The position numbers and the translations under genes are program-made. A stretch of 64,000 bases of DNA, taken from the NCBI GenBank assembly GCA_964030475.1, contig CAXIPT010000012.1, positions 1,101,640 to 1,165,639 on the forward strand, written 5' to 3'. Below the pieces are notes generated by a model, which was not told where the DNA came from, did not search any database, and saw only the letters and a program-made list of their open reading frames with translations. The DNA comes from Tethya wilhelma (lineage: Eukaryota > Porifera > Demospongiae > Tethyida > Tethyidae). Positions 60,844-64,000 of this stretch are shown in pieces (positions within the stretch are counted from its first letter, which is position 1; every line of letters starts with the position of its first letter).

Positions 60844-60885
<42 letters not shown>

Positions 60886-61207
60886 CATTGCCTAGCAGCT
60901 AAAGTTGCTGATTACTGGATGAGTGGAGGTGACAATAGAGTAGCTAGGGGTCACAGGGGGTCAATGGTAAACAAATAGTTGCATACACTTAAGTGTACAG
61001 CTTTCGACCATGCATCGAGTGGCACCCATTTAAGGGTCATGCAACCAGTGTTTCTCCCAGACAAAAGTAAAGAAAAAAGGGGGGGGGGGGGTACTTAAAA
61101 TTCTCTGAAAATTAGTAGTTTTATATGTATTTCTATGGGAAGAAGGTAGTTGAAAGGAGGGGGAGCGTCCCCCTACCCCTCTTTGGGGGAAAGACTGTGC
61201 AACTATT

Positions 61208-63779
61208 ATGTGTGTGTGTGTCATAATAGAGCTGTCAGTCCCACTACAAGCTCCTAGCCTGGCTCCAGGGAGTGCAGTTCTTGACCAGATAGGAGTCACC
61301 AATATAGTGGCAGCTGAAAGTATTAGGTTTGGTGTGTCGGTATGCAACACTACTACACTTACTACTCAAGTCCAACAATGCAATAGATTGTTGGGTCTCG
61401 CGTGAGCAAATATTATTTGTACTGCACTGGGGGCTCACTTGTGTATCCATTGGAGGAGGGGGGGAGATTGGAGCTGACTGGATGTACCGCTTCAGAGAGT
61501 CTGGAAAAACTACAGTATTTGCTCTACACCATTCTATGATAAAGACAATTTCAATTCAAAGAAAGATTCGTAAGGAGCTAGAGATATCACCAAACTTTGT
61601 ACAAATGCTGTACAAGTTACCTTCACATATCTTAGCGACTACAACCATAAGGGGTTCTGCCACTGGCTCTAGTATTTCTCCACCCTTACACAAAACAGTT
61701 CCACCTGTGAACATAACAGAAAGATTAGTTCAAATTTGTAATACACATGTACAATTAATGATCCACAGCTTTCAAGACTATAATATTACACAGTAACTGC
61801 CTGTTACCACCATGGATCCTTCACAAGCAGTGCTCCCTCCAAGAGGAGGTTGAACCAGAGTGCAATTAGAGAACATGAGGATAGCTTAAAATGTGGAGTC
61901 AGCATTTTTTTTGCCCGATCAGCATTTTTTCTTGGTGTACTGCGGTATACCTCCGTAAATGTTGCTGAATCAGGAGAAAAAGATTGCTCACTCAGCAATT
62001 TTTAAGCAATCAACGTTATTCACTTGATCTCTAATTGCATGCTTGCAACCTCCTCTAGTTTCCCCTCAATGCACATTGAGTAGGCAACTCTGATCCCAAA
62101 ATGAAAAATCAATGAAATGACTACCTGATTGTAGGGAATCAGTGCTCAAAAGCCAGCATGTAAGCATTAGAGTTTTCAGTTTAGGAATATCTTACATTCT
62201 TCACTGTAAACATGTAATGAAATCTACTTTTATCTGTAACATTAGCTATGAGCACAGTGCATGGCCATCATTATGTATGTCAGTAGTCTCGTGCCCAGAC
62301 CCCACCCTCGCACAAGCATGAGAAAAAGGGATCTGGTACACTGCGTCAAAATTCTTTGTTCTTGCTGAGTCAGCATTCATAAAAATGTGCAAGCCAATCA
62401 GATCGCAGAATTCAAGGTGTCACATGATGTTCAATAAAAGTGCATGTGTGTGATTGTCATACAGTGCCTAGTAGGACTTAGTCCAGTTATATTCAAAGAG
62501 TTTTGCTTACTATAACTATATAACTTCATGCTTGTGGGGAATCTCCTTGTGCATCTTTAAGCCAGCATTTCAAGGTCGTTTAGTATAGTTTTCAAGTTCT
62601 CTGGATTATCAGTGCTATAATTGCATGTGTAGCTCAGACATACAAGTGGCATTTGTCACGAATAAAAGGACTATGAGATGGCAGCTAAGTATGCAGATCT
62701 TCTAAATTTTCATGACAAATACTGAAAATACACTCAGGGACTACCATGTGATGCACGTAGTACAAAGCCTTGCACGGTCACATGATATTTCTGTCTGATG
62801 CTGACTCAGCAGAACCAAGAATTTGGACGCAGCATACCAGACTCTCTTTCTCCTTGGAGAATGGGTGGAGTCTGGGGACGAGACTAGTATGTCAACAGAC
62901 AAGCTATACTATAGCAATACTGGGACTACTGTTAAATGTTTTCACTCTGACAACATTATGTGCTGACAAAAGGCACTTTTCATTTGTACAATGTGCATCC
63001 ATAGCAACACTTTCAGTTGTCCATCCTGTACGTATCATCATATGAACCTGACCACTAAGAGTCTATTAGCCATGCAGTTTTGAACACAGTGATGTCAAAT
63101 CATTATGTACAAAACACGTAAAAAAAACTTTGAATCTTACCAGGGTAGTCTGAACAAAAGTTGAAACTGTACTCTAATCCAGTTGAACTGTACACAGAAA
63201 TAGAAGTAATATTCAAACAAAGTAACTATGGACTTCTAGAATCAAATGTTGAAACATTACATATTATACTTGTGTAATCAGTGCATATTCTACAAGGCAG
63301 TGTTCTGTATTTCTACTAGGTAATATTGCCTCTCAGTCACGGATGGACTTACTCATCATTAGGTTTCTTCAGGCAGAGTACAAGAGTCTCGGTACTCACA
63401 TCCAATGCTGTGAAACAAAAATCATCAACAGAATTACTGTACATTGCTTTAAAAATACAATTGCAAGTTCCCTACACAATAGATCTACAGCAGTGCTTAA
63501 TAGATACAACAGTCATCTGAAATATTCTCCTTCAGTGATCATAATCAACCGAAGTAAGGTAGTACCATACAGACTTCACCTACAACCACTAGATTGAGCT
63601 ACTTCATAATAATACCTGACACACAATTGCTAACAGTCAACTCAAACCTACTGGATTCTCATTATAATCTACACCCATGTTTGGTGTATGCTATACTACT
63701 TATACCCATCATTATTATTTTTGTACGTGGCCATGACATTCATTCAGGGCGAAGCAGGCCTAATGCTGGAGTTCAATAA
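61208..63779 (+). CDS. Weak candidate: multi-exon single-pass membrane protein
   Basis: Several open stretches look exon-like. 61225-61403 (VTNIVAAESIRFGVSVCN) ends before a GTGAGC donor. 61513-61569 (ICSTPFYDKDNF) lies between an acceptor and GTAAGG. 61670-61732 encodes ISPPLHKTVPPVNITERLVQ with an N-glycosylation site. 63650-63779 carries a hydrophobic span (CLVYAILLIPIIIIFV) with a short tail ending in a stop. Phases can be made to agree for the first three blocks, but I could not build a full model. Part of the interval (62281-62890) is a foldback repeat. It may be a real rapidly evolving receptor-like gene or a chance assembly of open frames. Confidence 0.2.
62281..62890. mobile_element. 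Foldback element with about 90-bp inverted arms
   Basis: TAGTCTCGTGCCCAGACCCC at the left pairs with GGAGTCTGGGGACGAGACTA at the right, and the inner ATTCTTTGTTCTTGCTGAGTCA pairs with TGACTCAGCAGAACCAAGAAT. Confidence 0.7.
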
Positions 63780-63889
63780 GAATAGGATTTTTCCATGGAT
63801 GACAAGGTACTTCTTGCCGTAACTTAGCTGTCAGTGTTTTCTGTAAGTAGGGCTATTAATAGTAGGGTTATACTGAAATGCTCTTTGCT

Positions 63890-64000
63890 TGGGAGCCCAC
63901 AGACTTGCAACGATCTTCGCGGAAGTAGTTCAGAATTGGGAAATCATGTGACCAATGGACAGCAGTGGAGTGGATTGTAACCCTAATATTGATCCCTAGT
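63890..64000. other. Window edge, nothing recognised
   Basis: No open frame or repeat could be supported at the right edge. Confidence 0.4.

Noticed and set aside
62770..63045. Plus-strand open frame with a hydrophobic stretch
   Set aside because: Its first half lies in the 62281-62890 foldback. The hydrophobic part could be an exon but is unsupported alone.

Overview
The window is eukaryotic and almost certainly animal. Its genes are cut into many short exons by GT-AG introns, the sequence between genes is AT-rich and full of dinucleotide repeats, MITE-like foldbacks and a tRNA-derived SINE, and the protein set is metazoan (death-fold domain, LRRC14/PRAME-like protein, PARP6/8-type enzyme, USP4/11/15 fragment, calmodulin-like proteins). 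A demosponge is my best guess; that is inference from gene content, not proof. I joined exons by hand using splice sites and reading phase, with no transcript data.

Layout. 1-7768: repeat-dominated. It holds an isolated death-fold-like first exon (4403-4781, minus) and a TIR element carrying a THAP-like start with a GC-box/CRE promoter (2657-4129). 7769-18477 (minus): a 19-exon gene whose frame stays open throughout, predicting a 1016-residue protein with an N-terminal death-fold-like domain, a helical middle module and a complete acetyl-CoA-synthetase-like (ANL) enzyme. This is the most interesting object in the window. 18839-20872 (plus): a small type I membrane glycoprotein, divergent from the fusion gene. 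21002-22637 (plus): an LRRC14/PRAME-like protein. 22907-24055 (minus): a D-2-hydroxyacid dehydrogenase of the glyoxylate/hydroxypyruvate reductase group.

24263-29305 and 29589-38579 (plus): two tandem membrane-anchored purple acid phosphatases of 18 exons each, with all metal-binding motifs intact. In the second copy, intron 13 has grown from 86 bp to about 3.4 kb and contains five in-frame exons of a USP4/11/15-like deubiquitinase, a GGGCTA-rich palindrome and MITEs. 40166-45507 (plus): a gene of unknown function, possibly starting with a membrane anchor. 45900-46658 (minus) and 47186-48908 (plus): 3' halves of a threonine-dehydrogenase-like gene and an acid-sphingomyelinase-like gene, facing away from each other, both lacking their 5' halves. 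49369-53290 (minus): two tandem calmodulin-like genes. 53726-60843 (minus): a PARP6/8-like mono-ADP-ribosyltransferase with an unexpected UBA-like segment. 60844-64000: repeats and a weak candidate membrane-protein gene.

The genes do not form one pathway. Recurrent themes are tandem duplication (phosphatases, EF-hand genes, death-fold exons), repeat-driven rearrangement, and domain combinations that look lineage-specific.
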